Assembly (NCBI RefSeq): GCF_000015165.1
Contig: NC_009475.1
Coordinates: 164,827-228,826 of the forward strand
Origin: Bradyrhizobium sp. BTAi1
GTDB lineage: Bacteria > Pseudomonadota > Alphaproteobacteria > Rhizobiales > Xanthobacteraceae
Reading direction: 5' to 3'
Length of the DNA stretch: 64,000 nucleotides
Both the position numbers and the translations under genes were made by a program. The notes beneath the pieces are model-generated. The model searched no databases, was not told the DNA's origin, and was given only the letters and a program-made list of their open reading frames with translations. Below are positions 28,072 to 37,645 of the stretch, piece after piece. Within the stretch, counting starts at the first letter, position 1, and each line of letters starts with the position of its first letter.

Positions 28072-28248
28072 ATGTCGCACAATCTCACTCTCGCTCAGAA
28101 CCATGCCTTCGATCTGGCTCGCACGCTCATGGTGCCGGTCATTCTTTTCCAGGCTGATAACGAATTCGGCGTGATGCTCTCCAGCGAGTACGACGGCGAT
28201 CAAGACGCCATCGTTCATGAGTACGACCCCTGGAGCCCGGCTCATTGA
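28072..28248 (+). CDS. Small acidic protein, first gene of accessory module
   Basis: Protein of 58 residues (opening MSHNLTLAQNHAFDLARTLM, ending EYDPWSPAH). The N-terminal half is a predicted helix and the C-terminal half is acidic (SSEYDGDQDAIVHEYD). No family name is recognised. ATG 28072 is preceded by GGGAGCC and by a hairpin 19 bases upstream of the start. It heads the plus-strand genes of the ICE maintenance module. Confidence 0.55.
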   Translation: MSHNLTLAQNHAFDLARTLMVPVILFQADNEFGVMLSSEYDGDQDAIVHEYDPWSPAH

Positions 28249-28451
28249 GCCGGGTGACCGGCTGCCGCTGGCGCCGTGCCGGCCGCAAGGGAGGCTTCGC
28301 CGCGCCGGAGGATGCGACGACTGACCGTTGGTCAGCGCGCCCTTGCATTCGGCAGGCTTCGCGGCCGGTCGGGCATGTTCCGCAAGGCTAGGAGCAAGAG
28401 AGACCAACACGAGAAGGGGCGGACCCGCCTGCGCGAGTCTGGTGCAGATAA

Positions 28452-29486
28452 ATGGACAAGAGAGACATCGAAGAGCTGCGTCAAAAGGTTGGCTGCGCGG
28501 CTCTGCTGGAGAAGGACGGCTGGAAGGTCGACGTCAAGGAAAGCACCCGACGCGCGATCAAGTACCGCCGCGATAGCAACATCATCATCGTCATCCACGA
28601 AGGCCGCGGCTGGTTCGACCCGTTGTCGCCGGCGAAAGGGGACGTATTTTCGCTCGCCGAGCATCTTGGATCTGTGGGCTTCTCTGACGCATGCGACCGT
28701 GTTGCGGAAGCGGTTGGCTTCGTTCCCCGCACGCCTGTGTGGCAGCGTCCGGCAAGGCCCAAGGCGCTTGGGTCTATTGCTGAGCGGTGGGGACATCGCG
28801 TCGAGCCGCGGCCGGGCTCGCCAGCCTGGCGCTATCTCACCGATGGACGCGGGCTGCCGGCCGACATCGTGAAGCAGGCGGTCGCCTGCGATCGTTTGCG
28901 TGAGGGGCCAAAGGGCAGCATGTGGGCGGCACATAGCGATTCTGCTGGAGCGCTCACGGGCTGGGAGGAGCGTGGGCCGGCATGGCGCGGCTTCGCCAGT
29001 GACGGCGCCAAGGAGCTATTTCGCTTCGGACCGGCCAGGTCCGAGCGGATTTGCATCACTGAGGCGGCTATTGATGCCATGAGCCTTGCCGCGATCGAGA
29101 TCCACCGCTCCGACACCCTCTATGTCAGCACCGGAGGCGGCTGGTCGCCGGCGACGGATCGTGCCATCCGCAATCTGGCCAAGCGCGCCAACGCTCGGCT
29201 TGTGGCAGCAACCGACAACAATCGACAGGGTGACGTCTACGCGGATCGTGTTCGTGCCATCGCCGCGGAAGCGAGCGTGCAGTACGCGCGCTCGCGACCG
29301 TGCGCGGGCGACTGGAATGAGGATCTGACCGGACCGGCGAAGTTACTGAGAACAGCTGAGCAAGTCGACAGCGCAGGCACGCCTGACGCGCGGACCCGCG
29401 CGGGTGGCGCGGCGTCAAGGCTTCCACATGATCGCAAATGGCGGGGTTCGCACCTGAGCGATGCGAAAGGCAAGTCCGAATTATGA
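28452..29486 (+). CDS. Toprim domain protein with DUF3991 (primase-like)
   Basis: Protein of 344 residues. The N-terminal region (VGCAALLEKDGWKVDVKEST, then GWFDPLSPAKGDVFSLAEHL) is the DUF3991 or CHC2-like part of plasmid-encoded primase relatives, without zinc cysteines. The Toprim domain (about 195-290) has the Glu motif ICITEAAIDAMSLAAIE and the Asp region LVAATDNNRQGDVYADRV. Such proteins are standard in rhizobial ICE and plasmid modules and may prime the transferred strand or act in repair. A basic tail follows. The start is clear although the Shine-Dalgarno is weak. Confidence 0.82.
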   Translation: MDKRDIEELRQKVGCAALLEKDGWKVDVKESTRRAIKYRRDSNIIIVIHEGRGWFDPLSPAKGDVFSLAEHLGSVGFSDACDRVAEAVGFVPRTPVWQRPARPKALGSIAERWGHRVEPRPGSPAWRYLTDGRGLPADIVKQAVACDRLREGPKGSMWAAHSDSAGALTGWEERGPAWRGFASDGAKELFRFGPARSERICITEAAIDAMSLAAIEIHRSDTLYVSTGGGWSPATDRAIRNLAKRANARLVAATDNNRQGDVYADRVRAIAAEASVQYARSRPCAGDWNEDLTGPAKLLRTAEQVDSAGTPDARTRAGGAASRLPHDRKWRGSHLSDAKGKSEL

Positions 29487-29686
29487 GGGAGAAAATAGGA
29501 AGAGGGAAAACCGCTGCCGCATGCCCGGCCGGCGCCTCAAGGGTGAAGCTTCGCCCGCGTTCCGCGGCCCTTGACCCGCCGGACCGGAGAGGCGGCCGCC
29601 GAGAAGGTGTGATGAAGGTCTGAAGTGACGAAGAGATCAGGCGGATCGCTCGCGCTTCAGTCCGGCCAGGCCGAAAGGAGCCGCCA

Positions 29687-30292
29687 ATGCACACCTCTCC
29701 CACCATTCGCAAAATCTTCGAAGGCGTCGCGACGCGCCCCGAGATGCACCGCATGTTCAATCGCCACCGCCGCGATCCGGCAATGGCCGAGGGGGAGGCA
29801 CGGCATCTCTTCGCTGGCGAATGGTTCGAGCTCGCCGAGCGCGAACACGACTACATGCTCGAGATCCTGCCGCCACTGTGGATGCGAGGCGACATGTTCG
29901 CAATGCGTGAATTCATGACGGCAAGCGTGACAAGCGTTTTCCTGTCACTGTCGATTGACGGGCAGATGCGCTGGTTCCACGGCTACTGCGACCTGTCGGA
30001 CAGAGCGTCGCCGGAGCGGATGAAGGCCGCGATCATCGAGCGCGAGTCTCGTCCTGTCCGCGCGATGACGCGCGAAGAGCGGCTCGAGCACATCTGGTCG
30101 AGCACGCACGACGACTACCGCGGCTATGCCGGCGAGCGCTGGCCCGCCGCCGTCCGCGGCCGCCGCACCGTGCTCGTCTACGCCGGCCGGCATGGCACCG
30201 CGCTGAAGCTGCTGGACGACCTCACCGAAATGGAGATCGCAGCGAAACTGCCGGTGCAGCTCCGCCACCTGCCGGAGGCCGTCGCGGCCTAG
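29687..30292 (+). CDS. DUF1419 family protein
   Basis: Protein of 201 residues with DUF1419 hallmarks: AGEWFELAEREHDYMLEILP, PLWMRGDMFAMREFMT, YCDLSDRASPERM and SSTHDDYRGYAGERWP. It is found on rhizobial plasmids and ICEs beside ParB and ArdC genes. Its role is unknown. The start has a good AAAGGAG site. It has its own 200-bp GC-rich leader and is followed by a hairpin, so it may be a separate transcription unit. Confidence 0.85.
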   Translation: MHTSPTIRKIFEGVATRPEMHRMFNRHRRDPAMAEGEARHLFAGEWFELAEREHDYMLEILPPLWMRGDMFAMREFMTASVTSVFLSLSIDGQMRWFHGYCDLSDRASPERMKAAIIERESRPVRAMTREERLEHIWSSTHDDYRGYAGERWPAAVRGRRTVLVYAGRHGTALKLLDDLTEMEIAAKLPVQLRHLPEAVAA

Positions 30293-30322
30293 CGGCCGCC
30301 CGCCCTCCTTGACCTACAAGCA

Positions 30323-30341
30323 GCCCGGCCATGCGCCGGGC
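30323..30341 (+). terminator. Hairpin after DUF1419 gene
   Basis: Seven-bp stem GCCCGGC/GCCGGGC with a 5-base loop, 30 bp after the DUF1419 stop. There is no strong U-run, so it is either a weak intrinsic terminator or an mRNA-stabilising hairpin. Confidence 0.5.
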
Positions 30342-30455
30342 TTCGCAATTCGGCCGCCGGCCCTGCCCTCAACCCCTCAACCCCTCAACGCCGTGCCGTC
30401 CGCCACACCCCGTTCGGGCGCGCGGTCGCGCGCGCCCAGCAGAAGGACATTTCCA

Positions 30456-33400
30456 ATGGCTCAGGACGCCCCTTTCACGATCGACCTCTTCGGCGACACC
30501 GCCCTCTCCTCGGGCCTCGGCCTCGGCGTCACCGGCTTCGCCGCCGATTTGGATGGCGACGACCACGACGGCGACCCGCCGCCGTCGGCCCCGGCCGCGG
30601 TCGTGCCGGCGCTCGCCTCCGTGCGGCCTTGCGCGCCGCGGACTCGCACGCGCGGCGACAACTTCCACCTCGCTGGCGACCGCGGCCTGGCAAAGGGTTG
30701 GAAGCAGCGCGCCCGCGACAGCGTCGCGGCCATTCGGCTCGCCGCGCAGATCGAGGCGGAGCAGCGGCCCGCCTCGCCGGACGAGCAGCGGCAGTTGATG
30801 CGCTTCACGGGCTTCGGCGCCTCCGAGCTCGCCAATGGCGTCTTCCGCCGGCCGGGCGAATCCGAGTTCGCGAAAGGCTGGGAGGAGATCGGCGCCGACC
30901 TCGAGGACGCGATCGACGACGCCGGCTACGCCTCGCTTGCGCGGTGCACCCAGTACGCCCACTTCACGCCCGAGTTCATTGTCCGCGCGATCTGGTCAGG
31001 CCTGCAGCGCCTCGGCTGGCGCGGCGGCCGCGTGCTCGAGCCCGGCATCGGCACCGGGCTGTTTCCGGCGCTGATGCCGGAGCAACTACGCGAGACCTCC
31101 CACGTCACGGGCGTCGAGCTCGACCCCGTCACCGCACGCATCGCCCGGCTGCTGCAGCCCCGGGCGCGGATCGTCGCCGGCGATTTCGCACGCACTGAGC
31201 TGCCGGCGACCTTTGACCTCACCGTCGGCAATCCGCCGTTCTCGGACCGGACCGTGCGCTCGGATCGCGCGTACAGGTCGATGGGCCTTCGGCTGCACGA
31301 CTATTTCATCGCCAGGGCGATCGACCTCCTGGAGCCCGGCGCCCTCGCCGCCTTCGTCACGAGCTCCGGCACGATGGACAAGGCGGACGCCTCGGCGCGT
31401 GAGCACATCGCGAAGTCGGCCGACCTGATCGCAGCCATTCGCCTGCCCGAGGGCAGCTTTCGCGCCAGCGCCGGCACCGACGTCGTCGTCGACATCCTGT
31501 TCTTCCGCAAGCGCAAGGTTGGCGACGCGGAAGGCGACCTGTCGTGGCTCTACGTCGACGAGGTTCGATCGGCAGCGGAAGACGAGAGCGCGATCCGCGT
31601 GAACCGATGGTTCGCGCAGCGCCCGGATTTCGTGCTCGGCGCGCACGCGCTCGCCCCCGGTCCCTTCGGGGAGGCCTACACCTGCCTGCCGCGCGAGGAC
31701 GAGGATCTCGAAGCGACGCTCAAAGCCGCGATCGACCTCCTTCCGGAAGCCGTCTACGACGGCGAGGCGGAGGTGATCGATTCCGACCTGGAAGAAGCCG
31801 GCGATCCATCGGACGTCGATTGCCCTGCCGATCGCCACGTGCGCGAGGGCAGCTACTTCTTCGACAAGACCCACGGCTTGATGCAGGTCCTCGACGGCGA
31901 CCCGGTCGCGGTGAAAGCGCGCAGTGGCCGCAGTGCCGACGGCATCCCGGAAAAGCACGTGCGCATCATCCGGAAGCTGATCCCGGTCCGCGACGCCGTG
32001 CGCGAGGTGTTGAAGGCGCAGGAGCTCGATCGACCGTGGAAGGACGCCCAGGTCAGGCTGCGCATCGCCTGGTCGAACTTCGTTCGGGACTTCGGCCCGA
32101 TCAACTTCACGACGGTCTCGACCGCCGAGGACGAGGAGAACGGCGAGGTGCGCGAGACGCACCGCCGGCCGAACATCCAGCCCTTCCTCGACGACCCCGA
32201 CTGCTGGCTGGTCGCCTCGATCGAGGACTATGACCTCGAGACCAACACCGCGAAGCCCGGACCGATTTTCACCCAGCGGGTGATCGCGCCGCCGGCGGCC
32301 CCGGAAATCACAAGCGCGGCAGACGCGCTCGCCGTCGTCCTCAACGAGCGCGGCCGCGTCGACATCGACCACATCGCCGAGCTGCTGCACCGGGACCGCG
32401 ACGACATCGTCGGCGAACTCGGCAGCGCCGTCTTCCGAGACCCCGCGGACGGCTCGTGGCAGACGGCGGACGCCTACCTGTCGGGACACGTGCGCGAGAA
32501 GCTGAAGGCTGCTGCTGCGGCGGCCGCGCTCGACCCCTCCTACGAGCGCAACGTCACGGCGTTGCAAGGCGTGCAGCCCGCAGACCTCAAGCCCTCTGAC
32601 ATCACCGCGCGTCTGGGCGCGCCGTGGATTCCGGTAGTCGACGTCGTCGCCTTCGTGAAGGAAACCATGGACGCCGAGATCAGGATCCACCACATGCCGG
32701 AGCTCGCCTCTTGGACCGTGGAGGCACGTCAGCTCGGCTGGACGGCGGCCGGCACGTCGGAGTGGGGCACCGACCGCCGGCACGCCGGCGAGCTTCTCGC
32801 CGACGCGCTAAACAGCCGCGTCCCGCAGATCTTCGACACGGTCAAGGATGGCGACAGCGAGCGCCGCGTCCTCAACATCGTCGACACCGAAGCCGCCAAG
32901 ACCAAGCTGCAAAAGATCAAGGACGCCTTCCAGCACTGGATCTGGTCCGATCCCGATCGTACCGACCGCCTTGCGCGCGTCTACAACGACCGCTTCAACA
33001 ACATTGCGCCGAGAGCTTTCGACGGCTCGCACCTGAAGCTTCCGGGCGCCTCTGGAGCTTTCGTTCTTTATGGGCACCAGAAGCGCGGCATTTGGCGAAT
33101 CATCTCGGCCGGCTCGACCTACCTGGCGCACGCGGTGGGCGCCGGCAAGACCATGACGATGGCCGCCGCCGTTATGGAGCAGCGGCGGCTCGGCCTGATC
33201 GCCAAGGCGATGCTGGTTGTGCCCGGCCATTGCCTGGCGCAGGCCGCACGCGAGTTTCTAGCGCTCTACCCGAATGCCCGCATCCTCGTCGCCGACGAGA
33301 CCAATTTTACCAAAGACAAGCGGCACCGCTTCCTCGCGCGCGCTGCGACCGCGACCTGGGATGCGATCATCATCACGCACAGCGCGTTCCGCTTCGTCGC

Positions 33401-35555
33401 CGTGCCGTCGTCGTTCGAGCAGCAGATGATCCAGGACGAGCTGGAACTCTACGAAACGCTGCTGACCAGGGTCGAGAGCGATGATCGGGTCTCGCGCAAG
33501 CGTCTCGAGCGATTGAAGGAGGGCTTGCAGGAGCGCTTGGAATCGCTTGCGATCCGCAAGGACGATCTGCTGACGATCTCCGAGATCGGCGTCGACCAGA
33601 TCATCGTCGATGAGGCGCAGGAGTTCAGGAAACTCTCCTTCGCGACCAACATGTCGACCTTGAAGGGCGTCGACCCGAACGGTTCGCAGCGCGCCTGGGA
33701 CCTCTACGTCAAGTCGCGCTTCATCGAGACGAAGAACCCAGGCCGGGCGCTCGTGCTCGCCTCCGGCACGCCGATCACCAACACGCTCGGCGAGATGTTC
33801 TCAGTGCAGCGCTATCTCGGCTACGCGGCGCTCCTCGAACGCGGGCTGCACGAGTTCGACGCCTGGGCGAGTACATTCGGCGATGTCACAACCGAACTTG
33901 AGCTGCAGCCCTCCGGCAAATACAAGCCGGTGACGCGCTTCGCCACCTTCGTCAACGTGCCGGAGCTGATCGCCATGTTCCGCTCCTTCGCGGACGTGGT
34001 GATGCCGGAGGACCTGCGTCAGTACGTGAAGGTGCCGGCGATCTCGACCGGCAAACGGCAGATCCTGACCGCAAAGCCATCGCCGGCGTTCAAGCGCTAC
34101 CAGACCCTGCTCGGCCAGCGCATTAAGGCGATCGAGGAGCGCGACCGCGCGCCGGAGCCCGGCGACGACATCCTGCTGTCGGTCATCACCGACGGCCGCC
34201 ACGCTGCAATCGACCTGCGTCTGGTTGATCCGGATAGCGACAACGAGGCCGACAACAAGCTGAATCTGCTTGTCGGCAACGCCTTCCGCATCTGGAGCGA
34301 GACAGCCGAGAGCAGCTACACGCGCACGGACGGCAAACCCTTCGAGTTGCCCGGCGCCGCGCAGATGATCTTCTCCGATCTCGGCACCATCAGCGTCGAG
34401 AAGCGCCGCGGCTTCTCCGCCTACCGCTGGATCCGCGACGAGCTGGTCCGCCTCGGGGTGCCACCGGGCGAGATCGCCTTCATGCAGGACTACAAGAAGT
34501 CGGAGGCGAAGCAGCGCCTGTTCGGCGACGTGCGCGCCGGCAAGGTCCGCTTCCTGATCGGCTCCTCCGATACGATGGGCACCGGCGTCAATGCGCAGCT
34601 TCGGCTGAAGGCATTGCACCACCTCGACGTGCCCTGGCTTCCGTCGCAGATCGAGCAGCGGGAGGGCCGCATCGTGCGGCAGGGCAACCAGCACGACGAG
34701 ATAGACATCTTCGCCTATGCGACCGAAGGCAGCCTCGATGCGCAGATGTGGCAGAACAACGAGCGCAAGGCCCGCTTCATCGCCGCCGCGCTATCCGGCG
34801 ACACCTCGATCCGTCGGCTTGAGGACATGGGAGAGAGCCAGGCCAACCAGTTCGCCATGGCAAAGGCCATCGCGTCGGGCGACCCGCGCTTGATGCAGAA
34901 AGCCGGCCTCGAAGCCGACATCGCCCGGCTCGAACGGCTGCGGGCTGCGCACATTGACGATCAGCACGCGGTGCGGCGGCAGATGCGCGATGCCGAACGC
35001 GACATCGAGCTCTCCATCCGTCGCATCGGCGAGATCGGTCGGGACATCGAGCGTCGTATCCCGACCGCCGGTGACGCCTTCACCATGGCGGTGACGGGAG
35101 ATCCTCATGTCGAGCGCAAGCTCGCCGGCCGCGCGCTGATGAAGGAGATCCTGACGCTGGTGCAGCTTCAGCAGGAAGGTGAGACCGTCACCGCGTCGAT
35201 CGGCGGCTTCGACGTCGCGTACAGCGGAGAGCGCATCGGCCGGGACGGCTATCGCTACACCACGATGCTGCTGCGGACCGGCGCCGAATACGAGATCGAG
35301 CTGCCGGTGACGGTCACGCCGATCGGTGCGATCGCCCGTCTCGAGCACGCGCTGGCCGACTTCGAGGGCGAACGGGAGCGCTACCGCCAGCGCCTGGCCG
35401 ACGCGCGCCGACGGCTTGCCTCCTACGAGTCGCGCGACGGCGGGGACTTCGCCTTTGCCACCGAGCTTGCCGACAAGCGCCGGCAGTTGGCCGAAGTGGA
35501 GAAGGCCTTGGCGGAGGACAGCGAAAGCGCCGGCGAGCTGGCCGCGGCCGCATGA
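30456..35555 (+). CDS. N6-adenine methylase-helicase fusion (DarB-like)
   Basis: Giant protein of 1,699 residues. The N-terminal part (about 95-320) is an N6-adenine methyltransferase-like domain with a SAM-binding region (GRVLEPGIGTGLFPALMP) and the catalytic-type motif DLTVGNPPFSD (NPPF about 259). The centre and C-terminus form an SF2 helicase: Walker A HAVGAGKT (about 895), DEAQ box IIVDEAQEF (about 1052) and motif VI QREGRIVRQGNQ. A coiled coil (about 1480-1560) follows. This is the organisation of phage P1 DarB and of large ICE anti-restriction proteins. ATG 30456 follows AGAAGGA. The upstream frame is leader. Confidence 0.85.
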   Translation: MAQDAPFTIDLFGDTALSSGLGLGVTGFAADLDGDDHDGDPPPSAPAAVVPALASVRPCAPRTRTRGDNFHLAGDRGLAKGWKQRARDSVAAIRLAAQIEAEQRPASPDEQRQLMRFTGFGASELANGVFRRPGESEFAKGWEEIGADLEDAIDDAGYASLARCTQYAHFTPEFIVRAIWSGLQRLGWRGGRVLEPGIGTGLFPALMPEQLRETSHVTGVELDPVTARIARLLQPRARIVAGDFARTELPATFDLTVGNPPFSDRTVRSDRAYRSMGLRLHDYFIARAIDLLEPGALAAFVTSSGTMDKADASAREHIAKSADLIAAIRLPEGSFRASAGTDVVVDILFFRKRKVGDAEGDLSWLYVDEVRSAAEDESAIRVNRWFAQRPDFVLGAHALAPGPFGEAYTCLPREDEDLEATLKAAIDLLPEAVYDGEAEVIDSDLEEAGDPSDVDCPADRHVREGSYFFDKTHGLMQVLDGDPVAVKARSGRSADGIPEKHVRIIRKLIPVRDAVREVLKAQELDRPWKDAQVRLRIAWSNFVRDFGPINFTTVSTAEDEENGEVRETHRRPNIQPFLDDPDCWLVASIEDYDLETNTAKPGPIFTQRVIAPPAAPEITSAADALAVVLNERGRVDIDHIAELLHRDRDDIVGELGSAVFRDPADGSWQTADAYLSGHVREKLKAAAAAAALDPSYERNVTALQGVQPADLKPSDITARLGAPWIPVVDVVAFVKETMDAEIRIHHMPELASWTVEARQLGWTAAGTSEWGTDRRHAGELLADALNSRVPQIFDTVKDGDSERRVLNIVDTEAAKTKLQKIKDAFQHWIWSDPDRTDRLARVYNDRFNNIAPRAFDGSHLKLPGASGAFVLYGHQKRGIWRIISAGSTYLAHAVGAGKTMTMAAAVMEQRRLGLIAKAMLVVPGHCLAQAAREFLALYPNARILVADETNFTKDKRHRFLARAATATWDAIIITHSAFRFVAVPSSFEQQMIQDELELYETLLTRVESDDRVSRKRLERLKEGLQERLESLAIRKDDLLTISEIGVDQIIVDEAQEFRKLSFATNMSTLKGVDPNGSQRAWDLYVKSRFIETKNPGRALVLASGTPITNTLGEMFSVQRYLGYAALLERGLHEFDAWASTFGDVTTELELQPSGKYKPVTRFATFVNVPELIAMFRSFADVVMPEDLRQYVKVPAISTGKRQILTAKPSPAFKRYQTLLGQRIKAIEERDRAPEPGDDILLSVITDGRHAAIDLRLVDPDSDNEADNKLNLLVGNAFRIWSETAESSYTRTDGKPFELPGAAQMIFSDLGTISVEKRRGFSAYRWIRDELVRLGVPPGEIAFMQDYKKSEAKQRLFGDVRAGKVRFLIGSSDTMGTGVNAQLRLKALHHLDVPWLPSQIEQREGRIVRQGNQHDEIDIFAYATEGSLDAQMWQNNERKARFIAAALSGDTSIRRLEDMGESQANQFAMAKAIASGDPRLMQKAGLEADIARLERLRAAHIDDQHAVRRQMRDAERDIELSIRRIGEIGRDIERRIPTAGDAFTMAVTGDPHVERKLAGRALMKEILTLVQLQQEGETVTASIGGFDVAYSGERIGRDGYRYTTMLLRTGAEYEIELPVTVTPIGAIARLEHALADFEGERERYRQRLADARRRLASYESRDGGDFAFATELADKRRQLAEVEKALAEDSESAGELAAAA

Positions 35556-35580
35556 AAAATGAGGAGGGAGGAAGGGAGAA

Positions 35581-35605
35581 GGCCCGCTCGCAGATCGGGC
35601 GGGCC
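35581..35605 (+). terminator. Hairpin after methylase-helicase gene
   Basis: Stem GGCCCGC/GCGGGCC with an 11-base loop, 26 bp after the stop codon. There is no clear U-tract. Confidence 0.45.
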
Positions 35606-35806
35606 GTCGACGCTGGCGCTCAACCGCCGCCTGCGCGATCCCTGCCCCTCGTCCTGCGCAGGGCTTTGCCCCGCTGGGCCTGCCGGCCAGGGATGCTCGG
35701 CCGCAGTTGCACCGGCCCGTCCGCTCCGCAGGGCCCAGGGTGTCTTCGGGAAGAAGACGAGCAAGGGCCGGCGGCGCCGGTCCGCAACCCCAAAAGGAGC
35801 CTTCCC

Positions 35807-36112
35807 ATGCAAGTCATCAAGGTCGATCCGCGCGCGCTGAAAGAGAACCCCGACCGCATGCGCCAGACGAAATCGACTCCCCAGGCCGACGCTCTACTGC
35901 TCGCCACGATAAAGGCCGTCGGCATCGTCCAGCCGCCAGTCATCACGCCTGAGACAGGCGGCGGCAATGGCTACGTCATCAATGCCGGCCACCGCCGCGT
36001 GAAGCAGGCGATCGCCGCCGGCCTCGAGGAGATCGACGTGCTCGTCGACGAGGCGGCGAACGACAACGGCGCCATGCGCTCGATGGTCGAGAATATCGCC
36101 CGCGAGGCGCTG
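35807..36112 (+). pseudogene. parB: parB 5' part, interrupted by Tn554-like element
   Basis: First 102 codons of a ParB/Spo0J-type protein. The N-terminal domain has the GHRR motif (VINAGHRRVKQAI) and the following ENIxR motif (SMVENIAREAL). Right after REAL the transposon begins. The frame then reads ten more foreign codons and stops at 36142. The other part resumes at 42653. Joining 36112 to 42653 restores one open frame of 558 residues (306 + 1,371 nt). ATG 35807 follows AAAAGGAG and a hairpin. The N-terminal piece alone lacks the DNA-binding part. Confidence 0.9.
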
Positions 36113-36142
36113 TTAGGTTCTGTGCTCGAACTGTCCTGTTAG
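36113..36142. repeat. Left terminal inverted repeat of the transposon
   Basis: TTAGGTT and TGTCCTGTTAG separated by 12 bases. It matches the right end (42619-42646, reversed) in both blocks, with an 8-10 base variable centre. Confidence 0.85.
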
Positions 36143-36211
36143 AGTCGTGTGGCTGTCATCGTTATGGTTCATATGCGTGGGGCATTTTGAGGAGGGCACG
36201 TAGACGTCCGA

Positions 36212-36345
36212 GTCAAGCGTTCCCGCAGCGTAGCGAGGACAATGCTTGACGCGGCGGCGACACCACAAACTAGTCAAATGGTTGCAGGCGAAGTCCTGCA
36301 ACCCTGCCACGTGGCGAACGGGAGAGCGCGAGGGGAACCCCTCGC
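36212..36345 (+). promoter_or_regulatory. Structured leader of the recombinase operon
   Basis: Three inverted repeats in the 345 bp before the first recombinase. GTCAAGC (36212-36218) pairs with GCTTGAC (36244-36250). GGTTGCAGG (36280-36288) pairs with CCTGCAACC (36295-36303). GCGAGGGG (36328-36335) pairs with CCCCTCGC (36338-36345). They could be recombinase binding sites at the left end or an attenuator for the operon. Confidence 0.6.
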
Positions 36346-36487
36346 ATTCTAAACAAAAGAGTGCGCCGCAGGCGCTCCGCTTAATAACAGCTGGTTCGGG
36401 AAGCTGTCTTCTTTGTTGCTGTACAGGGAGTTGCGCCGAGCTCGGCGTCTTTTGCCGTTTCGGACGGCGAGGACCAAAGAGGACAGT

Positions 36488-37645
36488 ATGGCGCGGATCA
36501 TCAAGGCGGCGATGGGCTATGCCGCAATCCCGGCAGGCTTTCCGATTCTGGTGTCGGAGCGGATGGCGATCATCGAGCCGGCGTTTGCCTGGCTGATGGA
36601 GTTGGCGACCATACCGGGCCGCAGCCATGCGGCTGAAACGATTCGGACCTACGGCGAGCACCTGCATGACTGGTTCGACAGCCTGGAGCAATCCGGGCTC
36701 AATTGGCGCGGGGTCGGCGAGGCGGAGATTGCGGCCTGGCGCAACCGCATGCTCTCACAGCCGAGCCCGCATACGAAGCGGCCATACGCGCGGTCGACGG
36801 TGAATGATCGGGTTCGCACGGTCTGCCGGTTTTATGCCTGGGCGCAGGGACGCGGCTGGATCGAGGCCTTGCCGTTCCACTTTGTCGACGTGCGGGTGGG
36901 CTCTGGTCGGCGACAAGCGTTCCTTGCGCATGTCGATGCGCGTCCCGGTGTCGTGGCGGCAAACATCCTGACTGTTGCCGAGCATGAGCGCTTGCCGCGA
37001 CCGTTGCGGGTCGATCAGTTGCGTCGGGTCTTCGCCCTGTTGGAGATGCCCTACCGCCTGATGGCGGAATGGGCGCTGGCGACGGGATTGCGGCGCAAGG
37101 AGCTTTGCGGCTTGGCTGTCTTCCAGGTCCCGGAGACAGCACATCTTGATGACGAGGATCATCCGCTAGTCGGCGTGCCCTTGACGATCACCAAGGGCGA
37201 CAAGCCTCGCACGATCTACCCGCCGATCCGCTTGGTTGACCGCACGCAGCGCTATATCGACGAAGTGCGCACGCCGCAGGTACGGGCGTTGCGTCGCCAA
37301 CGGTCAAATTATCGGTCGCCATCGGCGCTCTTCCTCAATCTTCAGGGGAATGCCGTCAGCAAGACGCGATTGACTGCGGTGTTTGCGGAAGCCTTCCGGG
37401 CTGCCGGTGTGGCGGGTTCATTGCATTGGTTGCGCCATACCTTTGCGATGACGATGCTGGTGCGATTACAGCGACAGGCATCGATCACGCCTGACCTCAA
37501 TCCGCTGAAGATCGTCCAGGTCTTGCTGGGGCACAGTTCGATCCAGAGCACGGCGATCTACCTGCGCTGCGTCGAGCTCAATGCCCGGGAACTCGCCGAC
37601 AGCATCGACTATCTCTATGGCGAGTTGATCCCCGATGGCCGGTAA
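36488..37645 (+). CDS. Tyrosine recombinase A (TnpA-like)
   Basis: Protein of 385 residues. The N-terminal SAM-like DNA-binding domain (about 25-120) has THAAETIRTYGEHL-type helices. The catalytic domain has the first Arg in ATGLRRKELC, the HxxR box in LHWLRHTFAMT, LLGHSS and the nucleophile in STAIYLRC. All tetrad positions are present, so it should be active. ATG 36488 follows AAAGAGGAC. The longer upstream frame lies in the leader. The stop overlaps the next recombinase start by 11 bp, so the two are translationally coupled. The length is close to TnpA of Tn554. Confidence 0.9.
   Translation: MARIIKAAMGYAAIPAGFPILVSERMAIIEPAFAWLMELATIPGRSHAAETIRTYGEHLHDWFDSLEQSGLNWRGVGEAEIAAWRNRMLSQPSPHTKRPYARSTVNDRVRTVCRFYAWAQGRGWIEALPFHFVDVRVGSGRRQAFLAHVDARPGVVAANILTVAEHERLPRPLRVDQLRRVFALLEMPYRLMAEWALATGLRRKELCGLAVFQVPETAHLDDEDHPLVGVPLTITKGDKPRTIYPPIRLVDRTQRYIDEVRTPQVRALRRQRSNYRSPSALFLNLQGNAVSKTRLTAVFAEAFRAAGVAGSLHWLRHTFAMTMLVRLQRQASITPDLNPLKIVQVLLGHSSIQSTAIYLRCVELNARELADSIDYLYGELIPDGR

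Noticed and set aside
27563..28072. 169-codon minus-strand frame after luxR
   Set aside because: Arg-rich, no motif, and it ends in the leader hairpin of the next gene.
31086..32783. 565-codon minus-strand open frame
   Set aside because: It lies wholly inside the methylase-helicase gene. Its protein has no domain and its length is explained by high GC codon-position bias.
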